Below, in pieces: positions 38,133 through 50,500 of a stretch of 64,000 nt of DNA. This stretch comes from Triops longicaudatus (taxonomy: Eukaryota; Arthropoda; Branchiopoda; Notostraca; Triopsidae): assembly GCA_022885665.1 (NCBI GenBank), contig JAGQDJ010000033.1, positions 868,001 through 932,000 on the forward strand. Direction: 5' to 3'. A program made the translations under genes and the position numbers. Under the pieces are notes generated by a model. The model did no database searches. It worked only from the letters and a program-made list of their open reading frames with translations, and was not told the DNA's origin. The first letter of the stretch is position 1, and each line of letters begins with the position of its first letter.

Positions 38133-41096
38133 ATGCCGTGGCTCCCGGGATATCCGCAACGGAGAGCGCCAAGTTCCGGCAACGTAAACATAACAAATGT
38201 AAGAAAATGGTGCTTTTCGAGCCAGTTTGATTTATCTGACACAGGCATTCGTAATAGAATCATGGAAGTCATTCGAAAACTCTGGCCGTCAAAACATCGG
38301 TGTCTTTTAGTATTTCTTGGTGAGAAAATTTATCAGAAAAATAATAAAAGAAATCACATATACGTAATAATATTTGTATTCTCTAGCTTTCACGGCGGGA
38401 GTTCTTCATTCGTATCATGTGTCGACTATTTTTGAAAATGACAGACATTTTTCACATCTTTCTAATCTAGAAAGAGAAATGGCTTTTCGAACCGAAATGG
38501 TAAACTCCGCAAATACAACTTTTTAAAAACGTTTATCTCTTTTCTCTCTAGGGATTTTATTATTCGTATTATAAAAGAATTGTAAAGGCGCCCACGCTTA
38601 CGGAAGGTCTGTTAGACCTTGTTTACGATAATACCACTGAGTTTCCTTCAACAATTAATGCTCTGAAGAGGTTTAATATCTACCCGGAGGTATTTGATTG
38701 TACATGGAATGCGTGTGGCTTGGATTCTTATTTTAATTTCTTCTTTTTGGTATCAACGCAGGTAGTGCTAGGTGCCGCATATAAGGAGTTCGTGAAAATA
38801 ACGTCTAAATTAGGCATACCAGCCAAACAGTGCTGGCAGGTTAACAGAGGCCCAGATTTAGAGCCTGTAGAGAGCTGCGAAGGTCTAGGAGACCCAGTTT
38901 ACTTTTATTTAACCGGTGTATGGGTTGCAGCAGGATTTTCGGCCGGAATACTCTTCCTTTATGGAGTTACTTTAAGGTAAATCTCTGGTTAAATCAAAGA
39001 ACTATCACCAATTTATCCATTCGTAGTGATTCTTTGCTGGGAGGTATCGTTACCGTCGCGTCCGTTTTCTTCAACCATGAAGAGGTATTAACAAAATTAT
39101 AGGGTCGACGGTAGCTCACGTTGATTATGGTTAGTGCACTCGTGTTCAGTGGACGCCTCCGTTACGGGAGAGTTTCTCGTACCCCATCCTTCTCGCCCAG
39201 CTCCTTGCTGTAACTCAGTGCCTGAAACACAAGCAGCCGAAAACAGTGCATGTAAATACTTTTGCTAACGTTCCAATAAATATTAATTTAACTACCTTCT
39301 TTATAGTTAATTAACATAACGGTGCTTACTGCTGCGAGTCTTGTTACTTGGCAGTTTGTGCAATTCGTATTATTGACCCAAGTTGTCGTCATATTTTCGC
39401 TGTATTTACTGGGAGTTATTAAAAGACCCCACGCCATTTTGATATTCTTGGGACAAGCAGTAAGTGTGTGAATACTATACTAATCAATAAGAAAATAAAC
39501 GGTTTTTATAGTTAGGTTTACAAAATGCTGCCTTGTTGCTATTTGCGAATGAGATGTTAATCTCGTCCTTTTACGCGTGCGTGGTTGTTAGTGTCCTTTT
39601 GGTTATCCTTCTGCTTGAGCCCCGTCTCAGATGCCAAGAGAATATGACAGTCTTCCGTAAGAAACTCATCATGGTGCTAAGTTCCATAATGCTGAGTTCG
39701 GCAGCACGGTATTTAATCATACGATGGTTTCGCGTCACAGACGACGTAAGATGCGCGAAGCAGCATTTCCCAAGATAAAATTGACTATATAACACACATT
39801 ATATCATTCAGGCACACGTGTATAACATCTTGCGCTCCAAAATGTCGAACTACCGAGATTTCCACACAATGTTGTATACCTGCGCTCCAGAGTTCGACTT
39901 TCTTGGCACGGAACCGTTGCTCAAGATGTCAGAAACGTTCCTATTACCAACGGTGTATCTCATCATAGTTGTCGTGGCTTTGCACTACGTTGGGGTTATG
40001 GTTACTGGACAGACTGCACCAGTGGAAGAAAAAGTAGGTAGGACCAGAGGAGAGAGGGACGTATTGATCAAGAAAGAAACGACCCAAGTGCAAAAGGCCA
40101 GCAGTATAGAGTGCAGCATAGGCATAGTAGAAGGACACGTAATGTACGCCATCGGACAAACTGTTGCATTTGTTGTTATGGCCTTATTTATCATGCGTCT
40201 GAAGCTCTTTATGAGTCCTGCTCTATGTATTTTGGCAGCGTTACTAGCATCTAGAAAGGTATGCAAAGCTTCTTAGCTTCTTTATTAAATCTTAATCGCT
40301 TTTACATTTCTTTTAGTATTTTAGTTTCATTCCTTCGCGATGGGCTCATTGTGCTATTGTGATAGGCGTACTAGCAATTATGAGCTTTCGAGGCTTAGAG
40401 AATTTACGTGACCAGCATCAGATTGTTGGTACGCAACACTTAAGTTAGCCAATCGTGCTTTTTTATCATTCACGAACTTTAAGGAGAGTACTCAAATCCC
40501 GAGTTGGAGGAATTGTTGACGTGGATCTCTCACGAAACCAATCCCAGATCGTCTTTTGCTGGACCAATGCCACTAATGGCGTCTGTATTATTGTCAACTA
40601 ATCGGCCAGTTGTCAACCATCCTCATTATGAAGATGCAGCATTGCGGTAAACACGCTTTACTTTTGAACTCAACTACTGACCATAATTATTCCATTCCAA
40701 TCGGACAGGGCTCGTACTTTCCGCATTTACCGTACATTTGGAAGGGAAACAGCTTCGAAAGTTTATAATGACCTAGTCGAACTAAGCGTCAACTTTTTAG
40801 TCATACAGCACAGCTGGTGCTTTGGAATACCACGGTACTACTTTTACTTTTGTCTTAAATGAAAAAATCTACATATTGCTTTGTTGCTTCTTTTGATTCT
40901 TAGACCTGGTTGCAGTATGTCAGATATTTGGGACCTTTTGGACCCTGAGAACAAGTCTCGCCCGCCCTTATGTAAGGCATTATTCTATGGCAGTCCGTCA
41001 CCTTTTGTTCGCGTGTTTCAAAATAGTCAGTATACCGTTTTGAACTTGCCTTCCCAATATGTGGAACTGCCACCTCCAAAGCTTTACAAGCTCTGA
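38133..41096 (+). CDS. dpy-19: DPY-19 family C-mannosyltransferase
   Basis: Multi-pass ER membrane enzyme of the GT-C class that transfers mannose from dolichyl-phosphate-mannose to tryptophan C2 in WxxW motifs, for example in thrombospondin repeats. Thirteen exons: 38133-38319, 38387-38499, 38552-38689, 38762-38976, 39027-39084, 39135-39251, 39307-39459, 39512-39745, 39812-40258, 40317-40428, 40484-40646, 40709-40834, 40904-41096; 2256 nt, 751 aa. Family signatures: FENDRHFSHLSNLEREMAFR with the luminal Glu block, YPE, ESCEGLGDPVYFY, VQWTPPLRESFSYP, FDFL, FIMRLKLFMSP, VNHPHYEDAALR, RPGCSMSDIWD and PLCK. Many hydrophobic segments lie between. Introns are 49-73 nt. The start is the least certain part: the Met at 38133 precedes a divergent Pro/Arg-rich stretch, as in relatives with variable cytosolic N-termini. 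The cytosolic loop in exon 9 is Lys/Glu-rich. Confidence 0.97.
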
Positions 41097-41690
41097 AAGG
41101 TGAAAGTAGTATTGAGTGTGAAGTGAGACCCCTTTTACAGTGTGGCTTTTATAAAAGTACGCATTTGTGTATTGACCCAATGACAAGGAAGATTTTGGTT
41201 GACGAGCGAAGCTAGCATTGGGTTATATCTGGAGTGTCAACAAGAGTCTTTTGCAGTCCCAAAACGGTTTTTAACAGGGTTCATTGCATGGAAGATTATG
41301 ATTGCAAAATCCCCTGGGCAGTACACGTTTCAGAACACACATATGTAGAGGCTTTTAAAGTAGACAGCAGTTTAACGCAGTCCGTGGAAGTTACCGTCTG
41401 CTGACAACGCTGTCTTAGCTAGGAAACTTCACTGGGGTAGATAATATTTTACAGATACGCAAAATTTCACTGGATATAACATTACGTCTAGCTAATCTAT
41501 GTACGATAAGTTTCTAAAAGAATAAGTAGTTACAGAACCACGGCTCGGAAAAACAAGCACTGGATTGGGATGCACTGATTGAGAGGAGACAAACGTATAA
41601 ACAATTATGGTGGTTCTGACATAAAATGATAGCGCAAGAAATGTAAACCCTGACAAATCCGACGATTTCCCAGAATCATCCTGGGCAGGC
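41097..41690. other. Convergent 3' spacer between DPY-19 and the BTB gene
   Basis: Two tail-to-tail genes end here, so it holds both 3' UTRs. I see no canonical AATAAA at the expected distance on either side and no further coding exon. Confidence 0.5.
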
Positions 41691-43330
41691 TCATCTGTGC
41701 CCATTCTTCTTGTGGTTGTACATTTCATATTTGGTGCGGAACAGTTGTCCGCATAAGCATGTAAAAGGGTCCTTGCCTTCGGCATGCATTATGGCAGTAT
41801 GCGTTCGTAAAGTGGCAGCATCGCGGTACATGCGGTGGCAGATAGGGCATGGTCTTGGTTCATGAAAAGCGAGCTTTCTTGGGGTTTCTATAAAAAAGGA
41901 ACAAGTTAGACCAATACTTCTTTACAAAGAATTACAAAGATCAAGTGCTAGTTACCTCCGTCCGAGTTATCAGTGGGCGGAGTAGCAGGTTGCGAAGTGG
42001 AAGCCACTAGGGAGAGAAGGGCTCGTTAATTCGAAATGTTATCAGTAAGAAAAAAGGAAGCTTACTTTTTGCACGAGAAGCTGCAGCGCATAATTTCGCA
42101 GATGCTGAAAGCATCATGGGAGAAGACAAATGCTGTGCCAAAAGTGGCAAGTAACCACTGCCTTCACCCCCACTGCCTTCGCCTCCTGATTCGCCTTCCA
42201 TTTCTGCATCGTCCTCATCTCCGCTTCCACCAAACCGAGTATTGTCATCTTGATAATCGTCGTCGAACTCAATTGCTGGTTCTTCTTTCACTTGAATTGC
42301 ACTGTCGTCAAATTCTGCGTCGACGCTCGTGTCACCGTCGTTCAACATTCCACTCTTATCTTCACCATCCTGCAAAGCAAAACCTCCAATTAGTTAATTG
42401 TTCACCTTGTCATATCCAAACTAATACTTTTTGACTGTGAAGATCTTCTGAAGAAGTAGTCGAACGGTTCGAAAAGGGCCGTTCCGGATTATCCTTGGAA
42501 GCCAGCAATGTCTCTAAGGTTAATCCACTAGCGGAATTAGAGGAACTGGATGTTCCTTGCAAACGCGCTGCTAAGGCTGTTAAAGTACGAGCAGCTTGGT
42601 TAGCATCCGCGTTCGGCTCGACGAGAGAAGGGGGCGTGGTCAGGCGCTGAGATAGGATGGATTGTAACATGGGTACTGGACGTGCGATTTTAGCTCGTTT
42701 GGCTGGCGGTGGCGTGGGGGTTTTCGAGGGCCGGGTAGGAGTAAACGGTAAAAGCCCTGGTGTGCTAACCAAGGATAACGGAGGGCTGGGAGTAGGCGCC
42801 GGGCCACATGTAGCTTTGCTTTTAACCTCGCCCTTAGCTTGTACCTAAAATTAACGCTGTTAACCTAGGTCGTTACTACAAATTTTGGGTACTAACTTCG
42901 TCTTCAAGAAGATTGCTCGTAACTTCAGACAAACCGCGTACTTCTAGCATCTGAGCTATCTGCAGTAGACGAGGGATATGTTCTTGTTCCACCATGACTT
43001 GGCCATGGTACATGAAATAGAGAAGAGCAGTAAGTTCGGAATATGCCACATCTTTGAGGATTATAATTGGATGCTGGCATGGGTTTTCCTGAATATGGTT
43101 CAAAAGTCAGTACTCTGCTATATAGAACTTTTCAATGGGTTTACCTTGAGAAGTGTACGAAAGTAAGAAGAGCAAGCCGACAAGACTACTTTGTGGGCTT
43201 TAATACTTTGTTTTTCGCACGCTAAGGTAACATCCACGAAATCTTCTTGACCCAGCAGTGCTTCAAATTCAGATGTAATATTTTCGGAGTAATTATTCCA
43301 TCTCAGACAATACTGTTGCCCTCCTTCCAT
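41691..43330 (-). CDS. BTB/POZ transcription factor with two C-terminal C2H2 zinc fingers
   Basis: Six exons: 43145-43330, 42897-43088, 42428-42844, 42066-42369, 41956-42006, 41691-41887; 1347 nt, 448 aa. Residues about 1-120 are an arthropod-type BTB dimerisation domain (QQYCLRWNNYSENI, FVDVTLAC, KAHKVVLSACSSYF, LLYFMYHGQV). The middle is disordered: a Pro/Thr-rich segment with PPPAKRAKIARP, a likely nuclear localisation signal, then an acidic Asp/Glu/Gly stretch containing IQVKEE, which resembles a SUMO site. The end has finger 1 CPICHRMY...H-X4-H and finger 2 CLCGQLF...H-X4-H, stopping at NGHR. Finger 2 has a CX1C knuckle. The group includes Lola, Tramtrack and related proteins; I cannot assign an orthologue. 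An in-frame ATG six codons upstream is possible, but MEGGQQYC is the usual start. Confidence 0.93.
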
Positions 43331-46300
43331 GGTTATAACAACCACCACTGAAAAAAAAAACGTATTTCATAAATATATATTTACAGACGCTTCTGTCATA
43401 ATAGGAAGCAATTCTGAATACGAGCATATTGTAAGTTTTAACGGCATATTTGAAGGATTAAAAAGGAAGGTAAAGCGTCATGACAGCTCAAGTTTAAGCT
43501 CACATTCAACCACTGTAAAAAAAAATCGTCTGGCAAATAGGGTGTTTGAAACATGCAGGATCTTTCGTTTGCAAATCTTTTACCTTACCGTGTTAGTTTT
43601 CTTCTGAATATGTTTTGTGTTATGGTTTTATTCCAGTTTTGCTTATCACAGGTTTTTAATTACTCGGTCATGCTATAGGTCTTGTTATGCCAGACCCAAA
43701 TCACACACATTCACACACAGAACACACAGGATCAGCTCTCTCAAGTCCGGTCACAACCCGACTTACCCAAGTCCATCATATTCCCATTCACCTCACCTCA
43801 TGCTCGTGGCCTTACGCCCTAGCGCGTAACAATCCACCCAATTGCCCCACGCCTGAACTAGGGAAGCTGTCCTTGCGACGCTCATTCCGTCGTTGGACAA
43901 TACAAGAGCACAACAGCAGCGCTCCTTGCAGCTGTTCACACACTTCTGTTTTCCCTGAACTTTAAAGCTGTTCGCACTGAGCTGAAAATCTTGGCCCGAA
44001 GACAGAACGAGTTACAGTCCGAAAGCATCTGCATTTGGTACACGTAGTATTAGAAACTGCTACTAAAGCTTCGTGATTCGCAAATAGGTCTCATGGATAT
44101 GTGGTACAAATAATGCTTATGAGATTGTACACCAGAGTGCACTAAAAACGCACTACGATCGGCAGAGACGTCTCCTCATTTGCATCTTCCTTGGAGCACA
44201 AAGCCTCAAGGCCATTACAAACGCTACTTTCCCTTCTCTGTTGGAGTTCGAACCCGCAATGCTTCAGGTCGCAATCCTTTCACGCTGCTGAAAACAACTA
44301 TACGTGAGCTATTCCAAGCTCGGTCTCGCTGCGGATCTTACGAGGTCAGTACGCTACATCTCCAAGGGCAGAATACGATGTCAAACGTAAAGAAGCTCTC
44401 TGCTTTTCTGCTGTCAACGGGGAAATACAGTAGTCGTAGTAGGGAACATGTAATCGGACTTTGATTTTGCTTCGTTGAATAGAGAAAATCGCATTTCAAT
44501 GAGGTCGTCAAACTCTAGACAAAGAAGCGACGTGCAACCCAGTAAGCTACGTAATACGAGGGTGAGACGGAAGTGTAATGGCCTCACCTCGGTTGTGCCC
44601 TTGTTTGACTTCTTTTTCCCCTGCTTTCCGTGTGTTATCCAAGTCACGTAAACAGGATAACGGTGTAGCGCATTTTTGTCCGTCAGAGGTCAAGTTCCGT
44701 GTTCTCTATGTCTAGTAAACCACTAAAACCGTACTTTGATGACCCACGCCCACGAATTTAAATCTTAAACCAGCCAGTTTTACGTTAATGTATTTATCAA
44801 TTCCTTGCAATCTCGTGATGCGTCTTTATAATGCTTTTTATATTCATTAGAGTAAAATTCGTTATAACGAACACTTTCATAATAAACTGCCGACTGTTGT
44901 GGAGTCGAAAGGTCCCACGTTATGTAATTGTAAAAAAAAACGTCCGACATGACGAAATTTGGAACTAAGGAAAAGTTTGTGTGTTCTCTAAAGGAGTTTC
45001 ATTAGTTTGAGTTTTATTGTATTATTTTAACCAATACGGAAACAATAGTGACTGATAGAATTTAAATTACGTTGAACCTCTCTCACGCTCGAGTACAAAA
45101 CCCTGGTTAGTGAACCTGATTTTCCACTTATGGCCCAAGTGTTTTGTGTTTACGGCGCACAGTGCGTCTTTACCTCTTTACCTTAAGATCTTTCCTGTTT
45201 CGTTTGGTTTTGAACAAGAGACGAATTCGCGTACTGAAGTGTAGCAAAAATAATTTCCAGCGCCTCTCAGGTTTGGCGTTGTAAATAAAAGGCTTCATCG
45301 GCCTTGAGCTTCGTCCCTCAAAGGTCGCACGAGCTTATCTGTCAGAAGTTGTTTGTTGAAAATTCATACAAGTTCAGCCTAAGTTCAAGGTCAGAGTGCA
45401 AAGCGTCACGTAAAGCTGTACCATCAGACGGGGTAATTTCGAACGAGAATGGGCCTTTTATTTTCGTTTTTCTTTTATAGCTCAGCTAATTTTTAAGTAA
45501 AAGCAAACAAAGGTCTTGGCTCTGCTTGGCTCAGTAGATTTTTCTGCAGAATGAGACGACTAGCATTTCACTTTCGACTTCACTGTAAAATTTCTTGAAT
45601 GTTGTATTTTCAAATTGACGGACAAAATTTAGAGATAACGTTTGGTAGGAACTTTCTTCATGACATCGTTAGCGTGGATGATTGGACAAGTTTAATCATA
45701 GTCTTTGAGGAAAATGACTTCAGCTATTCTAGGGGAAAATATGAATGAAAAGAGATTGTCAGAAAAAGAGATTCTTGCGCCTTAAAACTTACATTTCTTT
45801 TCACATTCGCACTTAGTTGTCCTTCCTACGGTTTCAGCTGCTGCTTTGTCTTATCTTCCGACAATCTCTTCAACTTTAAAAGGGGGTTTGGTTTACGAGT
45901 TGATATTTCGTGCGTTTAACTTCGCAAGTTGCGTCCTCCCGGACCCCGACGCACTCTCCTCCTCGCTAGGCTGGGAAAAGCCATAACACGAGAAAAGGGA
46001 CGAAGTTTACTATGTAATTTTAACATTGAGTTGCCTGAAGGCAAAAGGTTGCAACAGATTTAGGCAGCAGAAAGACTTACATTGAACTTCTTATTGCCAG
46101 GAAATATTTCAAAACACAAAATTATTTTCGGTGTGCTAAGGAAGCATATTCGTCGCTGAAACTGGCGACAAATATGCGTTGCTTCCCGTTTCGTAGTCGA
46201 GGAGCAGTAGATGGCCTAAGTAACCTTTCGTTTCCTTTGAAAAGTTAATGTTACCCTACATGTTCAGAATTTCCCCGTTGACAGTAGTCTGAAAAAATGT

Positions 46301-47571
46301 TTCCGATTTAAGGGTTCAATGAATGAAGAAGTTCTAGGGGTGAAATGTATAATTAATTACAAAACATAGCTGCATGAAATACACAACAGTATTCTGTACA
46401 ATAATATGGAAACCAGGGTATATATGAGCAAAAGGGTTAATACTTTTTGGGGGGTTTACTACAGTTTTTGGCCTCTTTCCTAATACGGCGAAGTTTGATT
46501 TTGGTCTTGCGTCGAACAGAGCACGAGGACAATCGAACAAATTAAAAAAAAAAGTTACTCTACATAAGGGAAGCTATTCTCCTCACTCTATTGCTGGGGA
46601 ATAAATAGTTTCAAGAAAATGCAGAAATGTGAACTTGGTTATTAGGGTGACAGCGAAAAAGGAAAGAGAATGCAAGTTGTACTGATGGATATAATAAGAT
46701 ACCAACGATTACATTATTAAAGGTAAGATAAATGCTTTTTAGCGGCATCATGAAAATGATTCCATAAATATATGAAAAAGTGTCGCAGAGAGTGGCAGTA
46801 CGAGAATGAGGTTTCTCAGTTTTTTTGTTTGTTTGTTTTTGTTTTTTCGTCGGTACCGTTTCGACAATCTATCAAATTAGAAACGGACTTCTAACTAAAA
46901 TTGACAATTTTTCGGCAAGATTTAGGAACTCTCGTTAAACTAGTCCTCATTTCATGGATAGTAAATTGCAGAGTACATTCTTTAAAGCGAGTTGTTTGCC
47001 ACAGAGAAATGGAGATTAAAGTTGAAAAAGAAAATGCAACAGGCGCGAAAACTATTCGACATAGTAAATTAAGTAAACTGAAAAACCTGTGTGAGCTATT
47101 CCCATTCTTATACAGATCGGTGAATTACTGTGACGGAAGAAGACAAAGGAGAAGGATGGCTGACGTGTTTCATAGCTTTTTCGCAGTAGCTTCATTTTAC
47201 TCCAACTATCTACTGAAATGCTTGCCGTAATGGCTACATTCTTTTTGTCTTTCGGAATGGCATATTACTATATACAAATCTATATCTAAAATCGATGACT
47301 TACGTTTTTAGCATTGTTAACTGCCCTCTGCGATAAATATGACCAATACAAACGTTTAGAAACAATCCTGACGATATCTGTGATTGGCACTAATACAAAA
47401 ATCGACCCGTTTTCTTCCGTGTAAAAATGGCCGCCTTCCACGCATGACTCAATTCAATCCACGCAATCATCCATCTCCTTATGTACATCACCGGACAATA
47501 ATAATATTTTCCTCTCTTTTTTGCCTCGCTAAATTTTCAGATCATTCTAAGCCATTAAATAGTAAGGCTAT
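43331..47571. other. Spacer between the BTB gene and the TGF-beta-like gene
   Basis: About 4.2 kb. It contains the BTB upstream region, a CA-rich patch near 43,695-43,730, the second dispersed-repeat copy, and low-complexity T runs near 46,820-46,850. I searched the minus strand by eye for a TGF-beta cysteine-knot exon (W-x-x-W-I-x-A-P, C-x-G-x-C, CCxP, CxCx end) and found none. Frames at 44,180-44,464 (plus), 46,334-46,540 (minus) and 46,901-47,230 (plus) show no known domain. Confidence 0.5.
44858..44940. repeat. Dispersed repeat, copy 2, with adjacent palindrome
   Basis: 44891-44940 matches 13508-13559, sharing CGACT..TG, GTCCC and GTTATGTAATTGTAA. Just before it, 44858-44871 is the perfect 14-bp palindrome TTCGTTATAACGAA. 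GTTGAACCTCTC follows near 45,070. TATAACGAA and GAACCTC words are common in pogo/Tigger-like transposon ends, so a decayed non-autonomous element is plausible; family and boundaries are not established. Confidence 0.45.
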
Positions 47572-50500
47572 TTATAACTTTCGATCACCATCTGTTGTGG
47601 TGTGTAGTCCGCTCAGGATGAGCCGCCTGACGAAAATGCTCTCAGGTTCTTTATGAGTGATCTTGCTGAATGATTCGGATTCGTCTTCGTCGTCCTCGCT
47701 TCCCATGTAATCGACGTCTTCCAACGTTGCCAGCGTGGCTAGCGGTGATTCCTTTATATCGACGTGGCTGCCGGGATGGAGTTTCTGAGCCGTGGTGGTG
47801 TACGCTTGTTGCGACTCGCCGAGAAGGCGGTCGCGAGCTAGACCGTTTTTTGACTGCTGCGCAAAATAATGACGAGGCGACGGATTGCTGCTATCTCCAA
47901 CTTCAGTGTTGGAGCCTGACTGGTGAACTCTCTTAACCGGCGTCTGGATTTTACCCACAGGAACTGCAAAGCTGTCGTAGTCCAAAGGATCCATGTCGTC
48001 AGCAAATTCCGTTAAAGCAGTTTCGTCCTCCCGACCATTCAAGCTACGATCCAAAACAGAGTCAGTCTTCTTCTTTCGAGAGCTTGATCCATTCTGCGAT
48101 GAGCCCTGATTGGATGCTTTTAAAGATTCCGGCACCGATTTACTCTCGGGATATTCCAATGTAGCGATTTCCAACACTGGCAAAGTGGTGGTTTGATCTT
48201 CACCCAGTTTTATTTCCTTTCCTGCCGACAGGAAAGAAAATAATTTTTAAATGCTACTAAAGCCAAATTGTGAGCTTACCGTTATTGTTGCAGTCCCTTT
48301 TGAGGAAAAATGCAGCTGCCGGCCGTCGGTGTTTTTCCGAATCTTCGACCTCTACCAGAAAACCGAAGTTCTTATCTCTGTTGTTCGTACTTCGCGCCCA
48401 TTGCCGGACGGCATTCCGGACGCTGAATTCCATCAAAAGGTCGCCTCCAGGTGGCACCATTTGTGAGTCCATGATTTTACTTTTAGATGCTGCGTTTTTT
48501 TAAAAAAGAAAGCACGCTTGAGTGTTGTGGTTGGTGAATAATACAAATTGTTTTTGTGTTTACAAACCTTTGCCTTTCTTCAGCGGCTTGGTATACTGGT
48601 GCACAGTCACCCGGACTCGTTCGTCATCTGATGTCAGGTCAGTTATTGTCGGTCTTTTTGCTAGTATGGATTCCAAGCAGGGCTCACTATCTTTTTTCAA
48701 AGCGTCGCCTTCATTTAATTTCAGCAGTTTTAATTTGGCAGATAGAATGTATAAACTATTTCCCGGTTGAGGCTGCAAAGAGCCGAGGTCAAAATAAAGG
48801 TGGTAGTGTTGCGCCGAATTCCACATTTCATCATCGGTGTTGCGTGGTGTGTCACCTAATCAAGCGTCAGGACCTTATTATAATGAACTGCCTATTTATC
48901 GAACGAGTATTTCTAAATGCACTAACTTACATGATGGTAAGAAATTGCGGTAGAAAGGTTGGTTGGTGACTGGGCTCATATAAATCTTGTCATAAAATTC
49001 CTTAAGCCGTTCCTCTCGTTGTTGGACGATAGAAGAATTCATGACGCGTCGTTCTGGGACATTAAGGACTTCCATAATGGTACGCTGGATCTGGTTCAGA
49101 CGTGCTTCTTTTTGTCTACAGTAGAACTCAATAAGTACACTGCGGGAAGGACGTATAGCTAAGGTATAGTAGATGCATTCGTGCATATATTTATTGTCAT
49201 TCCCTTTAAGAAAATTGATAATAAAGGCTGTTAGTTAGTGTCACAAAAGCCAGCCTATTAACTCTCAAAAGAAAGCCAAGTGCAAAGTAGTTCGTAAACA
49301 CAAACATCGAGTCAGTTTTGCACAGTTTCTAAGGTGGCATACCGGCTGCAAGACATATTGGCGAAAAGTATGCGACTAGTGGTACCAGGCAGCTTTTACT
49401 ATGCAAAACAAAGTTAAAAACGCTGCTTCCTTGTCGCTAGAATCCTTTTTCGTCGATTGTTAACCATTCCGTGACATGTGATATCGCAAGAAATGTAAGA
49501 ATCAATTTCGTTCTGCTATTGCGTCATTAACACGCATTTTCAAATATTTAAGTTATTAGTGAAAACAAAACACTTCTCCTTGATTACTGATACCCGTCTC
49601 GATTAACGGGAGCTCAGTTGACGTCGGTTCACTTTTACGTGACAATTTTTGCAGATCATTGTCCTCCTTACGCGATGAAAACTCCGTCATACGCGTGGAA
49701 ATAGATGACTGTTTCTTTTGTCATAAAAAAGCGCATATATGACAGCTTCAATGATTGTATGTGTCGAATAATTGCCTTTTTTTAGTTGCCGTAGTAATTG
49801 TATAGCGGCTCGTTGTCTCCCTCCGTACCTCACAGTTGAGTGTAGGACCTTCGGTCCAATTTACATCGGAATTTACTAGTGACATGTTCCATGTTACTCA
49901 ATCCTTAAGAACTATTTCGCGATCTGGTCGTTTGCGAAAGAATAAGTTAACAAATTGGGTTGCTTGTAAGTGTACGCATTAACGTAACTCGCGTAATTTC
50001 GAGACGCATGGTAATTTTTCGTCGTAGTCATTCAACGTCCTATGCGGTATGGTGCGGAAAGCCTCAACAACGTAGATGAAACATTCCTTTTGTTGCATTT
50101 ACTTATACTCCCAAAATTGACTATATTTTTTCATTGTCACAAGCGTTTCGTATGCTATTTTTGGCGTAAGAATACAATATTACATTCCTAGTATCTGTCG
50201 ACAGCTCGGGTATTCACCTTTTTCGGGTTAAGTCCTCGTTAGGTATAGCGTGAGTTCCTCACCGCCTTGTAAGACAGCGCTGTTTTACTTCTTTATTACT
50301 GTGTTTTCTTGTGCCTGCCAAGAAAATACAGGTTGTCAGTAGCATGCGTTGGGAAGAACAAATGAATTCTGACAAGCATCTTCGGACACCACAGGCAAAG
50401 ATGTATGTGAAGGTGGGTTTTATTGGTTTCATGGAACTTCTTCGAAATGTTCCTGTACTGTTCAAGTTACATTTGCCCTAATTGGGCGAAAAGAGTGGTG

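Noticed and set aside
38077..38192. Upstream ATG as the DPY-19 start
   Set aside because: Its frame meets a stop before the conserved region, and the possible donors give the wrong phase or an impossibly short intron.
43760..43950. Minus-strand Cys-rich stretch (CVNSCKERCCC, then WGNWVDCYA) considered as a mature TGF-beta fragment
   Set aside because: Cysteine order and spacing do not fit the cysteine knot; the WxxWxxxY-like part comes after the CCC cluster instead of before it.
44240..44265. GTTCGAACC, resembling a tRNA T-loop
   Set aside because: The flanking bases do not form a T stem and no D arm or acceptor stem fits on either strand.
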